DNA from: an archaeon | GTDB lineage: Archaea > Asgardarchaeota > Hermodarchaeia > Hermodarchaeales > Hermodarchaeaceae | Direction: 5' to 3' | NCBI GenBank assembly: GCA_016550425.1 | Contig: JABXGS010000028.1 | Coordinates: 1-29,715 of the forward strand | DNA length: 29,715 nt | Shown: positions 8,146 through 16,574 of the stretch, piece after piece | Position numbering within the stretch: position 1 is the first letter of the stretch | Layout: every line of letters begins with the position of its first letter | Made by a program: the position numbers and the translations under genes | Notes under the pieces: generated by a model | What the model was told of the DNA's origin: nothing | Database searches by the model: none | The model's input: the letters and a program-made list of their open reading frames with translations, nothing else

Positions 8146-9137
8146 ACATTATGTCATCCCCTACTGTTGCTAAAGTCATGGTTCGCGCCAGTGCAAGACT
8201 TCATCTGGGGTTCATTGACTTACACGGCGGGCTAGGGCGCAAATATGGATCGCTAGGTGTTTCATTAGAACAACCACTTTGCGTTGTTGAAGTGACCCAC
8301 CAAAACTCGGAAATCACGGTTTCCGGAGAACACAAAGAACGTGTTTATCCAATAGCTAAACGCTTCCTTTCACATTTTGAGGTTTCGCATGGAGTACTGG
8401 TTACGGTCTGGGAAATTATCCCTGAACATGTTGGGTTAGGTTCGGGTACTCAATTGGGACTTGCGATAGGTACAGGCATTACAAAATTGATCGGTAAAGA
8501 AACTAATCCACGTACTCTCGCAGAAATTCTGGAACGTGGAGTTATTTCCGGAGTGGGAACTGCAACATTTACTTCAGGTGGGTTTGTAGTAGACGGTGGA
8601 AAGATATCTACCCAATTGTATAAGCAACCTGAACGAGTTCCACCACTTATCATCCGCCATGATGTCCCAACGGACTGGAACTTTGTAGTAGCTATCCCAA
8701 ATGTGGCTCAGGGTCTAAGTGGGGTTCGTGAAGCGCGGGCATTTCTTGAACTCCCATCCGCTAGTCCTGAATCAGCTGGAATGGTAAGTCGGTTAGTGTT
8801 GATGAAACTTGTTCCGGCTCTGGTCAATGATGAAATTGATCGATTTGGAGAGGCTTTAACGCAAATTCAAATTCTGGTTGGAGACGCCTTTACTTCAGCA
8901 CAGGGAGGTAGATTTGCTTTTCCCGAGGTCAATGACTGTGTGAAAGTAATGCTTGATGCAGGTGCAAAAGGAGGAGGTCAAAGTTCTTGGGGACCAACCT
9001 GTTACGGACTTGTTCGTGGGGCAAAGGAGGCTGCAGAAGTGAAACAAGCAGCCTTGGAAGTATTAGATGCAGGTATTGGTGGGCTTGTATTCGTTTCTGC
9101 AGTGAATAATTCTGGTGCAAGAATTACTATGGATTAG
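8142..9137 (+). CDS. mptG: Beta-ribofuranosylaminobenzene 5'-phosphate synthase (RFAP synthase, MptG)
   Basis: By family knowledge, RFAP synthase condenses 4-hydroxybenzoate or p-aminobenzoate with PRPP, losing CO2 and pyrophosphate, which is the committing step to the methanopterin side chain. The sequence shows the GHMP-kinase-like fold: RASARLHLGFIDLHG at the N-terminus, the PEHVGLGSGTQLGLAIG glycine-rich loop (about 92-108), VISGVGTATF, FVVDGGK, VAIPNVAQGLSG and GAKGGGQSSWGPTCYG near the end. Length of about 330 aa is normal. The GTG at 8142 overlaps the upstream TGA; an ATG at 8151 is an equally good start. It ends convergently with the DUF1464 gene, overlapping it by four bases. Confidence 0.92.
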   Translation: MNIMSSPTVAKVMVRASARLHLGFIDLHGGLGRKYGSLGVSLEQPLCVVEVTHQNSEITVSGEHKERVYPIAKRFLSHFEVSHGVLVTVWEIIPEHVGLGSGTQLGLAIGTGITKLIGKETNPRTLAEILERGVISGVGTATFTSGGFVVDGGKISTQLYKQPERVPPLIIRHDVPTDWNFVVAIPNVAQGLSGVREARAFLELPSASPESAGMVSRLVLMKLVPALVNDEIDRFGEALTQIQILVGDAFTSAQGGRFAFPEVNDCVKVMLDAGAKGGGQSSWGPTCYGLVRGAKEAAEVKQAALEVLDAGIGGLVFVSAVNNSGARITMD

Positions 9138-10231
9138 GCTTCTTTGTACATATTCCGGATTTGTTGCGCTTGAGGGAGACTTATCCAATCAAGGACTGTT
9201 CCACTGCATTCTTTGAGTCGCATTGTTTTAACCAGCGTTTCTGCGGGACCGCCAGCTAAGCCCTCTGCAAAGAGTGCGGCTCCCTGAGCTGCTTCTTTTG
9301 ACTGCTGCCCCAACCGTTGTACCCGTGTCACAGGAATACCAAATTGCTCCATTCGATGAGTCAGATCTTGTACCAGAAAGGGAACTCGTGTTAATCGACC
9401 AGAAAGAAGAATCTCTCGTGGTTCTTTTACAGAGATTGTTAGTGCGGCGACAGATTTGGTGAGTCCTTCCGCAACGGCATTCCATGCTTCCTGAGCTTTT
9501 TTATCACCTTCCTTGACAATTTCTGCAAAAGCTTCAGGACTTAGGTTTGGATCATCAAGGGCTGATAAAACGCCTCCTTGGAATAGGGTGCCTTTCGAGA
9601 AACCCCGAAGAAGATACGCTAGTTCTCCATCCATTCCTCCAAGGGTGAGAAACCCTGGACCACCAATGGTCCCACCTACTCCATCCACGATTAATCCATT
9701 CTCAACAGCGACGGCTGCTGGATATCCATAGCCCAATTCAACTAGTACAAATGCTGTTTCCTGGTAAGGAATTTTCAATCGACCTGCTTGGTCATATACG
9801 CCCAGAATCGCACAACAGAGTTTATCCGCAGTTCCGAGATCTATACGGTTGTGTTTTCGCCAGGCAGGTACCGAATGCAGATGAATTATTCCCGGGATAA
9901 ATAGCATGTTGATATCGGTTTGTTGAACTAATCGCACCATATCTTTGATGGCTTCTAAAACAGGAATTTTATCATCATCGTGGCGGACTAGCACAAGTTG
10001 GAAAAATTCTTTTTCAGTAACCTTCGAGGCGGGAAGCAGGGGAAGACCGTATCCTGAAGGCCCTGCTACTAAATCGATATTTCGTGCCTTGGTGATCACA
10101 TCAAGTATACTTTGGGGATTATCCGCCACTTCCACGCTAGTAATTGAGGTCTGAAGAAAAACTTCACCATCTTCTAATCCACAAAAATCGAAAGAACGCG
10201 TTCCAGGATCAATACCAATTACCCGAACCAT
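9134..10231 (-). CDS. DUF1464 protein, ASKHA (acetate/sugar kinase-like) fold
   Basis: The 365-residue protein starts MVRVIGIDPGTRSFDF, a phosphate-1-type ATP-binding loop of the ASKHA superfamily. It continues with a second glycine-rich segment (VDGVGGTIGGPGFLTLGGMDGELAY, about 180-204) and an adenosine-type motif EILLSGRLTRVPF. This is the DUF1464 pattern, sometimes annotated as butyrate-kinase-like, but the substrate is unknown. The ATG is preceded by GAGGT at seven bases. It follows the ATP-grasp gene on the same strand by 50 bases, so the two probably form an operon. Position beside mptG suggests, but does not prove, a role in H4MPT or C1 metabolism. Confidence 0.85.
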   Translation of the reverse strand: MVRVIGIDPGTRSFDFCGLEDGEVFLQTSITSVEVADNPQSILDVITKARNIDLVAGPSGYGLPLLPASKVTEKEFFQLVLVRHDDDKIPVLEAIKDMVRLVQQTDINMLFIPGIIHLHSVPAWRKHNRIDLGTADKLCCAILGVYDQAGRLKIPYQETAFVLVELGYGYPAAVAVENGLIVDGVGGTIGGPGFLTLGGMDGELAYLLRGFSKGTLFQGGVLSALDDPNLSPEAFAEIVKEGDKKAQEAWNAVAEGLTKSVAALTISVKEPREILLSGRLTRVPFLVQDLTHRMEQFGIPVTRVQRLGQQSKEAAQGAALFAEGLAGGPAETLVKTMRLKECSGTVLDWISLPQAQQIRNMYKEA

Positions 10232-10281
10232 GTTAATTACCTCTGGTCGAATGTTCTCCTCTCACTAATTAATGAATACTA

Positions 10282-11505
10282 TTAGTCCTCAGGAAGTGGT
10301 GGAGTGGGGATAATATACGAATAGATCGTATTCACCAATTCCCAGGCGCCTTCTAACGCCTTCTTCTTTGAAGCTGCAATATGGTTCACAGTACATATGG
10401 GATCTCCGCTTTTAGCACGGCTTCCAGGTATTGGAATGTCAACTACACCTGGTATATTACTCAGATTGGGAATTTGACACGGGATCTTGGCGTAGACAAT
10501 GAGACGGACACAATAGGCCTTCGGGATTGGAAGTTCTGTTGGGAGCGTTCCTTTCCACGCTTCAATATGCATAGTGGCTACATTCGAATTTGTCACGAGT
10601 TCCAAGGCTTCAATGGTTGCTTGGATTCTTGGGTTAATCTCCATGAAAAAGGGTGTACCCTTCTTATCGATGACATAATCGATACCATTACTGCCAATTA
10701 ATTTCAAATAGCTGCATATATCTTCGGAAATCATTTTTAGAGTCTTTACCATTTTTGCTGGAGCTTTGAGCGGTACTATATTTCCACAGTAAGCTTTCGT
10801 TCGTGCTTTTCCAAGTTCAAGTAACCCAATCAATTGTTCATTCACGGAAACCGTTTGGACTTCTTGGCCTGTGCTAATAAGTGAAACACTGGCATCTATC
10901 CCTTCTATCAACTCTTGGACTAAGATTGGTTCCCGGAGGGATGGTCGATGTCGTACAGAATAGTGGTCAATGTCTTCATCAGTTCGGAGTATGCGTGAAT
11001 GGAATCCACCACTCCCATGTTTTGGTTTGACAAGGATGGGCAATTCCAGTTGATTTGTTGCCCATTGAAACTGACTTATCTCAGAAATCTCATAACTTCG
11101 CGGGATGGCGGCTCCAACACGCTTGGCTGTCTCTTGTGTGAGTGCTCGATTTCTCGCTGCCTGCATACCTTCGGGCGTGTTGCCAACTAGTGTTCCCAGA
11201 TTACCAAGTTGGTTCCAGGCTTCAGGCTGGTCATCGAATCCTCCACTTGCTAAGATATAATCTACTGGTCCATATTCTTCGAGAATCTGTTGAGCTCCTC
11301 TAACTAAAGCTTCCACAGTAGGTGTGTGTGGACGATCTGGACGCTGGTCTGGCTGTTGATCTAATACCGCATAGTATTCATCTGCCCATTCCTCCAGGTC
11401 TAAATCTCCCCAGAAATCAACAGCGAGAACTCGGTATCCTCCTCTCTTCGCTGATCGAGCCAATGGACGGACATTAAATCCAACTGCCAGTACAGATTCG
11501 CTCAT
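10282..11505 (-). CDS. ATP-grasp carboligase (COG2232-like), predicted H4MPT-associated
   Basis: The protein is 407 aa from the ATG at 11505 (a GTG at 11514 would add three residues). The N-terminal part is a Rossmann-like pre-ATP-grasp domain (LAVGFNVRPLARSAKRGGY, LAVDFWGD). The ATP-grasp core follows: PILVKPKHGSGGFHSR (ATP-binding lysine and glycine-rich loop, about 175-190), ILVQELIEGIDASVS, and the metal-binding pair in GTPFFMEINPRIQ (about 305-317). It resembles the uncharacterised carboligase family found beside H4MPT genes in C1-metabolising microbes (family knowledge, recalled not searched). The substrate is unknown; an amino-acid ligation onto a cofactor is a reasonable guess. It is first in a two-gene operon with DUF1464. 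Confidence 0.85.
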   Translation of the reverse strand: MSESVLAVGFNVRPLARSAKRGGYRVLAVDFWGDLDLEEWADEYYAVLDQQPDQRPDRPHTPTVEALVRGAQQILEEYGPVDYILASGGFDDQPEAWNQLGNLGTLVGNTPEGMQAARNRALTQETAKRVGAAIPRSYEISEISQFQWATNQLELPILVKPKHGSGGFHSRILRTDEDIDHYSVRHRPSLREPILVQELIEGIDASVSLISTGQEVQTVSVNEQLIGLLELGKARTKAYCGNIVPLKAPAKMVKTLKMISEDICSYLKLIGSNGIDYVIDKKGTPFFMEINPRIQATIEALELVTNSNVATMHIEAWKGTLPTELPIPKAYCVRLIVYAKIPCQIPNLSNIPGVVDIPIPGSRAKSGDPICTVNHIAASKKKALEGAWELVNTIYSYIIPTPPLPED

Positions 11506-11634
11506 CGAGACCACACAAATCGTTCTAAGCTCTTCACGCTAGTATTCATGTCTTTAGAAACTTTCCTAATCTCACTTCTTATTACTCAAATAAACTGCTA
11601 AGCAACAGAACAGTAGCTTGAGAACTTCGCATCC

Positions 11635-11643
11635 CATAAAAGG
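11635..11643 (+). promoter_or_regulatory. TATA-box candidate for the wHTH/ParA/TPR genes
   Basis: CATAAAAGG lies about 45 bases before the ATG at 11684, predicting a start near 11665 and a leader of about 20 bases. The region between 11515 and 11683 must also hold the minus-strand promoter of the ATP-grasp gene, which I cannot place firmly. Confidence 0.35.
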
Positions 11644-11683
11644 TTGGGTTTTCGGGCAGAAAATGTTTAAGAGAGCTCATTGA

Positions 11684-12199
11684 ATGGAAAACTTGGATAC
11701 ATGCATTACAGTCAGCGGGGAATTATGCATGTCAAAAGTAGAGGAGACTACAGATACAGCGACCATTCAGACATACTGCCATGGCTGTCAGCAAGATATC
11801 AAAGTCACCTTGCCAAAGGCTGTTATAGAGAATGCCCAATCCTATCCAGTGAGCCATGCATATCTCCATGGCGAACCAGCGCACGTTTTAATTATCTACA
11901 TTGATCGACAATATCTCGTTCGGGGAACTGAACTTAGTGAGACCGTTTCAGTCGAAAAACCAACTCAAACCATGTCACTGAATGCGATGGTGTTACTCAG
12001 GATTCCTCGGCGTTACCGTGAAACCGCGATGGTGATGCTTAAACTCCGGCAGGCAAATGCTGTTGATGTTTCTGCAATTACTGGTAAGTCCCAGAATGCA
12101 GAATCGAAGTATCTTGGGGCTCTGTTTCGTCTTGGCTATTTAGAGCGTGTTCGAGTTAATCGCTTCTACCAATACAGCATACCTAACTCTCCTCGCTGA
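11684..12199 (+). CDS. Unknown protein: CxxC/His-rich N-terminal domain plus C-terminal winged helix
   Basis: The product is 171 aa. The N-terminal half has a Cys pair (C32, C35 in TYCHGC), a segment KVTLPKAVIENAQSYPVSHAY and HGEPAHVLIIYID with His at 58, 62 and 67, suggesting a metal-binding beta domain (inference). From about residue 97 the sequence reads as a winged helix-turn-helix: AMVLLRIPRRYRETAMVMLK, a recognition-type helix KSQNAESKYLGALFRLGYL and a wing RVRVNRFYQYSI. DNA binding is likely. The ATG at 11684 has no clear ribosome-binding site; an ATG at 11729 is an alternative that keeps both domains. It lies 23 bases before the ParA-like gene, so it may be that ATPase's DNA-binding partner or the operon's regulator. 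Confidence 0.75.
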   Translation: MENLDTCITVSGELCMSKVEETTDTATIQTYCHGCQQDIKVTLPKAVIENAQSYPVSHAYLHGEPAHVLIIYIDRQYLVRGTELSETVSVEKPTQTMSLNAMVLLRIPRRYRETAMVMLKLRQANAVDVSAITGKSQNAESKYLGALFRLGYLERVRVNRFYQYSIPNSPR

Positions 12200-12222
12200 A
12201 GCATTAATATTGGGAAGATAAT

Positions 12223-13053
12223 ATGGCGCATCCTTCGCGAAGAAGTGGAATGCAAAGGCGGAATGTAACCAAGGCTATTACAGTCCACAGCTTCAAAGGA
12301 GGAACGGGGAAATCAAACCTTTCAGCAAATACGGCATTAACCTTAGCCAAACGCGGTTGGAATATTGTATTATTAGATTTTGACTTCCGGGCACCTAGCT
12401 TGAACGCGCTTTTCAATCTGAATGGTGTTGAGTATTATATCAACGACTGGTTAGCTCAGCGCTGCGAAATACACGAAGTGCTAATTGATCTGAGCTCTCA
12501 GTTTCACACCAAAGGGCGGTTTCAAGTAGGATTCACTAATCCAAGTGGCGCTGCAATAAACGATATGACCATGCATAGTCTTAATGAAGAATGGCAAGCA
12601 CGCGTCCTCCAACTCGTCCTCGATAGTAAAGATCTTCTCTTTGAACGATATGGCGTCAATTTCCAAATTTTTGATACGAGCCCGGGGTTTGCACTCAGCT
12701 CCATCAATGCCATCCTTGCGGCAGACGAATTGGTTTTAGTCATTAAAATGGATCAGCTTGACATTGTTGGTACGCAGCATCTCATCAAGGGAGTCTATAA
12801 CCAGACACTTGGAAAGCGGCCTGAACTAATTATCAACAAAGTTCCTTGTAGCATGTTAAAGACCCCAGACGATTATACGAAGTTAAAAGTGAATTTAAGT
12901 CGAAAGCTTGGCATAGAAGTCGTGAGCATAATTCCCTGCTTCTGTGAAGTTATGGAGAATATGAGTCAGACGCTTTTCGTGGAAAAACAACCAGATCACC
13001 AGTTCTCTCAATCGATCGATCAACTAGCGTCACATTTTGAATCAGCAAATTAA
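12223..13053 (+). CDS. MinD/ParA-like deviant Walker P-loop ATPase
   Basis: The 276-residue protein shows the deviant Walker A box FKGGTGKSNLSAN (signature lysine K25 and catalytic K30), the A' motif LLDFDFRAP (D52, D54) and the switch II/Walker B segment QIFDTSPGF. VLVIKMDQLDIVGTQHLI and LIINKVPCSM follow. These define the ParA/MinD/SIMIBI class, which dimerises on ATP and positions cargo on DNA or membrane. No C-terminal amphipathic membrane helix of MinD type is obvious, so DNA or a protein partner may be the platform (inference). It is flanked by a winged-helix gene and a TPR gene that begins six bases after its stop. Nothing around it looks like a plasmid or a canonical parS array. Confidence 0.85.
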   Translation: MAHPSRRSGMQRRNVTKAITVHSFKGGTGKSNLSANTALTLAKRGWNIVLLDFDFRAPSLNALFNLNGVEYYINDWLAQRCEIHEVLIDLSSQFHTKGRFQVGFTNPSGAAINDMTMHSLNEEWQARVLQLVLDSKDLLFERYGVNFQIFDTSPGFALSSINAILAADELVLVIKMDQLDIVGTQHLIKGVYNQTLGKRPELIINKVPCSMLKTPDDYTKLKVNLSRKLGIEVVSIIPCFCEVMENMSQTLFVEKQPDHQFSQSIDQLASHFESAN

Positions 13054-13059
13054 TGGTGA

Positions 13060-15558
13060 ATGGTGGTGCCCTTAGACGATGTCAATATGGAGCTTCGCCG
13101 AGTCACCATCTTAGAACGTAATGCTGAATATCACGATGCAGCAAAACAATGCTTTGCCTTATACCAGAGACTTCGAACCACCGAAGTCGCGCTCCGTGGC
13201 TTAACAAACCTCTGGACTGCGGCTTGGCATGCAAACACCCTAGCTGAAATGAAAACGCTGCTTTCAGAATTTTTATCACAGAATAGAAGAATGAAGGATC
13301 AACTTTCTCTGGAGTCGGAACAAGCTGGTCTCTTACAAGCATTGTCCTATGAAGCTAAAGGCTGGCTTACTGATTCGCCCACTCTGGAAAGCTTCATCCA
13401 AGCTGTTCATAAGTATGTGGAAATCAATGAAATAGAGCGTGCTTTAAGACTAATAACTAGTCTGATAGCATATGTGGAACCTGAACAGCAGGTGGTTTGG
13501 ACTAAATATGGATTAGAGTTAACAGAACAGCTAGCTCCTACTGCTCGAGATGCGTTCTATCTTATCTTGATTGAACCTTTGATTTTATACGCTGAAGGAG
13601 ATGAAAAACAGTCACTCTTACATGAAATCTTCCAAAGGACTCAGAACTTAAGCCATATAGAAAATCGAACCCCAATTGGAAATATCGCTGTTCTGCAAGG
13701 TGTGGATATTCTTTACCCTTACCGCTTACAAGCTGAAATAACCCAGCAAATCCGGCAAGAAAATGTGCATGAACTCGTTCGGTCTCTCGTCGATGTAAGC
13801 CATAACCAGGTACGAGGAAAGATTCTGAGCCTGCTAGGGAGTTCTTATTATCGTATAGCAGAATCCGAAAAAGATCCAGAACTGCGGCAAGATTTGTATG
13901 AAAAAGCCAAAGATCACTTTCTCCAGTCCGTATCAACTTACGAACGAACTCCTGTCCATGGTGAATTACTCTCCGCTTATACCCTTGCAGGAACAGGTTT
14001 CCTTTCCATCGCTGAATTGGAACAGGACTTCGACCGCCGAAATGAATTATACACTCTGGGAGAAGAGCATCTCCGAAAAGCACGAAGCATTGGGGAACAA
14101 ACGCATTTCTACCAACTTCGGGCGCGAGCTGCAATCAATCTTGGAGTAGTATTGGAACGGGTCACTTGGTTTGATATGAACCCTGAGAGTCGTAAAGATA
14201 GGCTGTTAGAAATCTACAACCTGCAATTGGAAGGTCGGGATTTCGCGAAAAAAACCAAAGGCTTGCGGGGTGCTGGTTATGCGACAATGAATGCAAGCGA
14301 GATGTGCGGCTTTCTCTCGGACTTAGAAACACGGATTGATAAAAAACGAGAATGGGCTACTCAGCAACGCGAGTTAAGCCAAAAGGGGCTTGAACTCCTA
14401 TCTCAGACACAGGATACTCGTGGACAGGTCGTGGCGTATAGTTATGCGGCGTTTGGTTGTGCCAAATTAGCTGAACTGGCTCTTACTCTTGATGAAAAAG
14501 TCCCTCTCTACGAAGAAATGTTGGATTATGGACGAAAAGCAATTCAACTCATTGAAGAAGTACCTGACCCTGTGGCGACCGCTTATGCCTTTCAACAGGC
14601 TGGTATTGCTGCCCAACATTTAGGCATTCTCAAAGGCGATGGTTCTCTTCTTCAAGAAGCTGCAGAATTTTATAAGCAAGCGTCTGAAACGTGGGCGAAA
14701 ACAGGAGAGCAGCATAAGCGCGCTGAAGCTATTACTCTTTATGCTGATTCGCTGCTCTTCCAAAGTAGTCTAGATTTTACAACAGATGAGACGAGACGAT
14801 TGGAACTTTTAACGAAAAGCAAACAATTGCATGAAGAAGCTGCTGCTATGTTTTCACGGCTCTTTTTCTTCCATGATGTGGGTGAAAATTATTGGCGAAT
14901 TGGACAGATACACCTTCTTAAAGACGAATTTATAGATGCCCAAGAGTACTTTGACAAGGTGCAGAAAGCTTTCGTTCAAGCAGCTGAATTGATCCCTGAT
15001 CTTGCAGACGTATATTCAGTTTTCAGCACCTACGGCATAACTTTGGTTGGTTTAGTTGATGGACTGAATATTATCAGTAAAGGTGACTTTACACATGCAG
15101 CACTCCTTTTTGACGAGCTTGCTCTGGAGCTTGAAAGGGAAACAGAACGAAGCCTTAGGCAATTGCGGCAACTCCTGAATGCGCTAGCCCAGATTTGCAG
15201 ATTTACAGCCACAAAAGATGTGATTAATCGTCAACAGGCACAAACCGAATTACAACGATTACAAGAACAACTCACCCTCGATGCTTATGAACAACAATTG
15301 CCATATAGCATTCACAAGACAATCCACAGGCTTCAAATCTTTCTACTTACTCCCAAGTTGTTTTTCCCACCCTTATTGCTAGATCTCCCCCTAAAAGAAA
15401 AAATGCTCGTTATAATCCAAACACGTCATATTGTTGGCACCGCTCTTAGTTTGTACCAAGCAACAGCCAGTCAACGTGACAGTGCTTCAGAAGAACCAAC
15501 AGAAGATATCATTCGGAGTTATGTCGCCCGAATCAGTAATGTCCTAGCCGATCGGTAA
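13060..15558 (+). CDS. Large TPR-like helical solenoid protein
   Basis: The 832-residue protein is almost wholly helical, with no signal peptide or membrane span. From about residue 245 to 690 it contains repeated helix pairs with TPR character, for example SYYRIAESEKDPELRQDLYE, GTGFLSIAELEQDFDRRNEL, and YFDKVQKAFVQAAELIPDLA, with spacing close to 34-40 residues and recurring A/G-x3-L/Y patterns. The C-terminal part (about 715-832) has charged coiled-coil-like helices. Such solenoids act as protein-binding scaffolds. It starts six bases after the ParA-like stop, so the two are probably co-translated and the solenoid may be the ATPase's cargo or adaptor. No enzyme motif is seen and I do not recognise a named family. 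Confidence 0.78.
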   Translation: MVVPLDDVNMELRRVTILERNAEYHDAAKQCFALYQRLRTTEVALRGLTNLWTAAWHANTLAEMKTLLSEFLSQNRRMKDQLSLESEQAGLLQALSYEAKGWLTDSPTLESFIQAVHKYVEINEIERALRLITSLIAYVEPEQQVVWTKYGLELTEQLAPTARDAFYLILIEPLILYAEGDEKQSLLHEIFQRTQNLSHIENRTPIGNIAVLQGVDILYPYRLQAEITQQIRQENVHELVRSLVDVSHNQVRGKILSLLGSSYYRIAESEKDPELRQDLYEKAKDHFLQSVSTYERTPVHGELLSAYTLAGTGFLSIAELEQDFDRRNELYTLGEEHLRKARSIGEQTHFYQLRARAAINLGVVLERVTWFDMNPESRKDRLLEIYNLQLEGRDFAKKTKGLRGAGYATMNASEMCGFLSDLETRIDKKREWATQQRELSQKGLELLSQTQDTRGQVVAYSYAAFGCAKLAELALTLDEKVPLYEEMLDYGRKAIQLIEEVPDPVATAYAFQQAGIAAQHLGILKGDGSLLQEAAEFYKQASETWAKTGEQHKRAEAITLYADSLLFQSSLDFTTDETRRLELLTKSKQLHEEAAAMFSRLFFFHDVGENYWRIGQIHLLKDEFIDAQEYFDKVQKAFVQAAELIPDLADVYSVFSTYGITLVGLVDGLNIISKGDFTHAALLFDELALELERETERSLRQLRQLLNALAQICRFTATKDVINRQQAQTELQRLQEQLTLDAYEQQLPYSIHKTIHRLQIFLLTPKLFFPPLLLDLPLKEKMLVIIQTRHIVGTALSLYQATASQRDSASEEPTEDIIRSYVARISNVLADR

Positions 15559-15605
15559 TTTAACGGAGCGCACCTCAGGCAAAACCAATCATAAGGGCAT
15601 ACACT

Positions 15606-15614
15606 TTTATTTTG
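15606..15614 (+). promoter_or_regulatory. TATA-box candidate for pyrBI-pyrFE
   Basis: TTTTATTTT lies about 30-38 bases before the pyrB ATG at 15643. This would give a leader of only a few bases. Confidence 0.3.
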
Positions 15615-15642
15615 CACAGACTTGAGTCGTAGCAGAGGAATT

Positions 15643-16572
15643 ATGGTGTCGCTCAAAGTTAGAAATCTAATTAGTATTGCTGACCTTAGTACCAAAGAAA
15701 TTCTAGCAATTCTTGATAGAGCGGATAAGATGGAGCCGATCGCTCAGGGAACTAATTCCTCAAAGCTCCTTCAGGGAAAAATTTTAGCCGCTCTCTTTTA
15801 TGAGCCTTCAACTCGGACTCGACTAAGCTTTGAATCTGCTATGGCACGCCTTCAAGGTTCTTCAATCACTGTTGCCGATGTCGGGGCGTCGTCCGTAGCG
15901 AAGGGTGAGTCGCTTGCTGATACAATTCGCACTGTGGAGAATTATGCGGATATTATAGTTCTGCGTCATCCACAGGAAGGTGCAGCCCAATGGGCTGCCG
16001 AAGTGGCTCAAGTCCCAGTTATTAATGCAGGAGATGGAGCTGGGAAACATCCAACACAAACGCTTCTTGATCTCTCCACAATACGGCGGAGTCAGGGACG
16101 ATTAAAGAATTTGAATATTGCCGTGTTGGGGGACCTTAAGTTTGGTCGAACTGTCCACTCACTTTCCTATGCGATTACACGCTTTACTAACCAACTGTAT
16201 TGTATTTCACCTCCTGGTTTAGAACTCCCAGATGAAATCGTGATGGATTTACGCGAACAGGATAAAGAAATCATTCAAACAAGAGATTTGCAGGGAATAC
16301 TCCCTGACCTCGATGTGTTGTATGTGACACGTATTCAGAAGGAAAGGTTTCCTACGGAGGCTGATTACGAAAGAGTGAAAGGGATTTACCGAATTGACAA
16401 GAGCATGTTAGAAAATGTGAAATCAAATTTAGATATCCTTCATCCATTACCCCGGGTTGACGAGATTGCACCTGAAGTGGATACAACTCCCTACGCCCGC
16501 TACTTCACCCAAATGTTTCATGGGGTATTAGTACGAATGGCAATCTTGGCTATGCTCTTGGAGGTACAATAA
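15643..16572 (+). CDS. pyrB: Aspartate carbamoyltransferase catalytic subunit PyrB
   Basis: Joins carbamoyl phosphate and aspartate to N-carbamoyl-aspartate, the first committed step of pyrimidine synthesis. Carbamoyl-phosphate-binding STRTR (about residues 53-59, in FYEPSTRTRLSFESA), HPQEGAAQWAA, NAGDGAGKHPTQTLLDL (about 124-140) and HPLPRVDEI (about 266) are all present, as in active enzymes. Length of 309 aa is typical. The ATG at 15643 is chosen because GAGG lies four bases upstream; a TTG at 15622 would add seven residues. It is followed two bases later by pyrI, so it should form the archaeal PyrB-PyrI holoenzyme. Confidence 0.96.
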   Translation: MVSLKVRNLISIADLSTKEILAILDRADKMEPIAQGTNSSKLLQGKILAALFYEPSTRTRLSFESAMARLQGSSITVADVGASSVAKGESLADTIRTVENYADIIVLRHPQEGAAQWAAEVAQVPVINAGDGAGKHPTQTLLDLSTIRRSQGRLKNLNIAVLGDLKFGRTVHSLSYAITRFTNQLYCISPPGLELPDEIVMDLREQDKEIIQTRDLQGILPDLDVLYVTRIQKERFPTEADYERVKGIYRIDKSMLENVKSNLDILHPLPRVDEIAPEVDTTPYARYFTQMFHGVLVRMAILAMLLEVQ

Positions 16573-16574
16573 CT

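Noticed and set aside
10282..11505. Assignment as tyramine-glutamate ligase MfnD or a carbamoyl-phosphate synthetase fragment
   Set aside because: The ATP-grasp core alone does not decide substrate; the N-terminal domain and neighbours fit the uncharacterised COG2232-like group better, so no specific enzyme name is given.
12223..13053. Plasmid partition locus
   Set aside because: There is no ParB, replication gene or parS-like repeat array, and the neighbours are chromosomal metabolic operons.
13562..14134. 190-codon open frame on the minus strand inside the TPR gene
   Set aside because: It lies fully antisense to a clearly coding solenoid gene, has no recognisable domain or ribosome-binding site, and is explained by codon bias of the sense strand.
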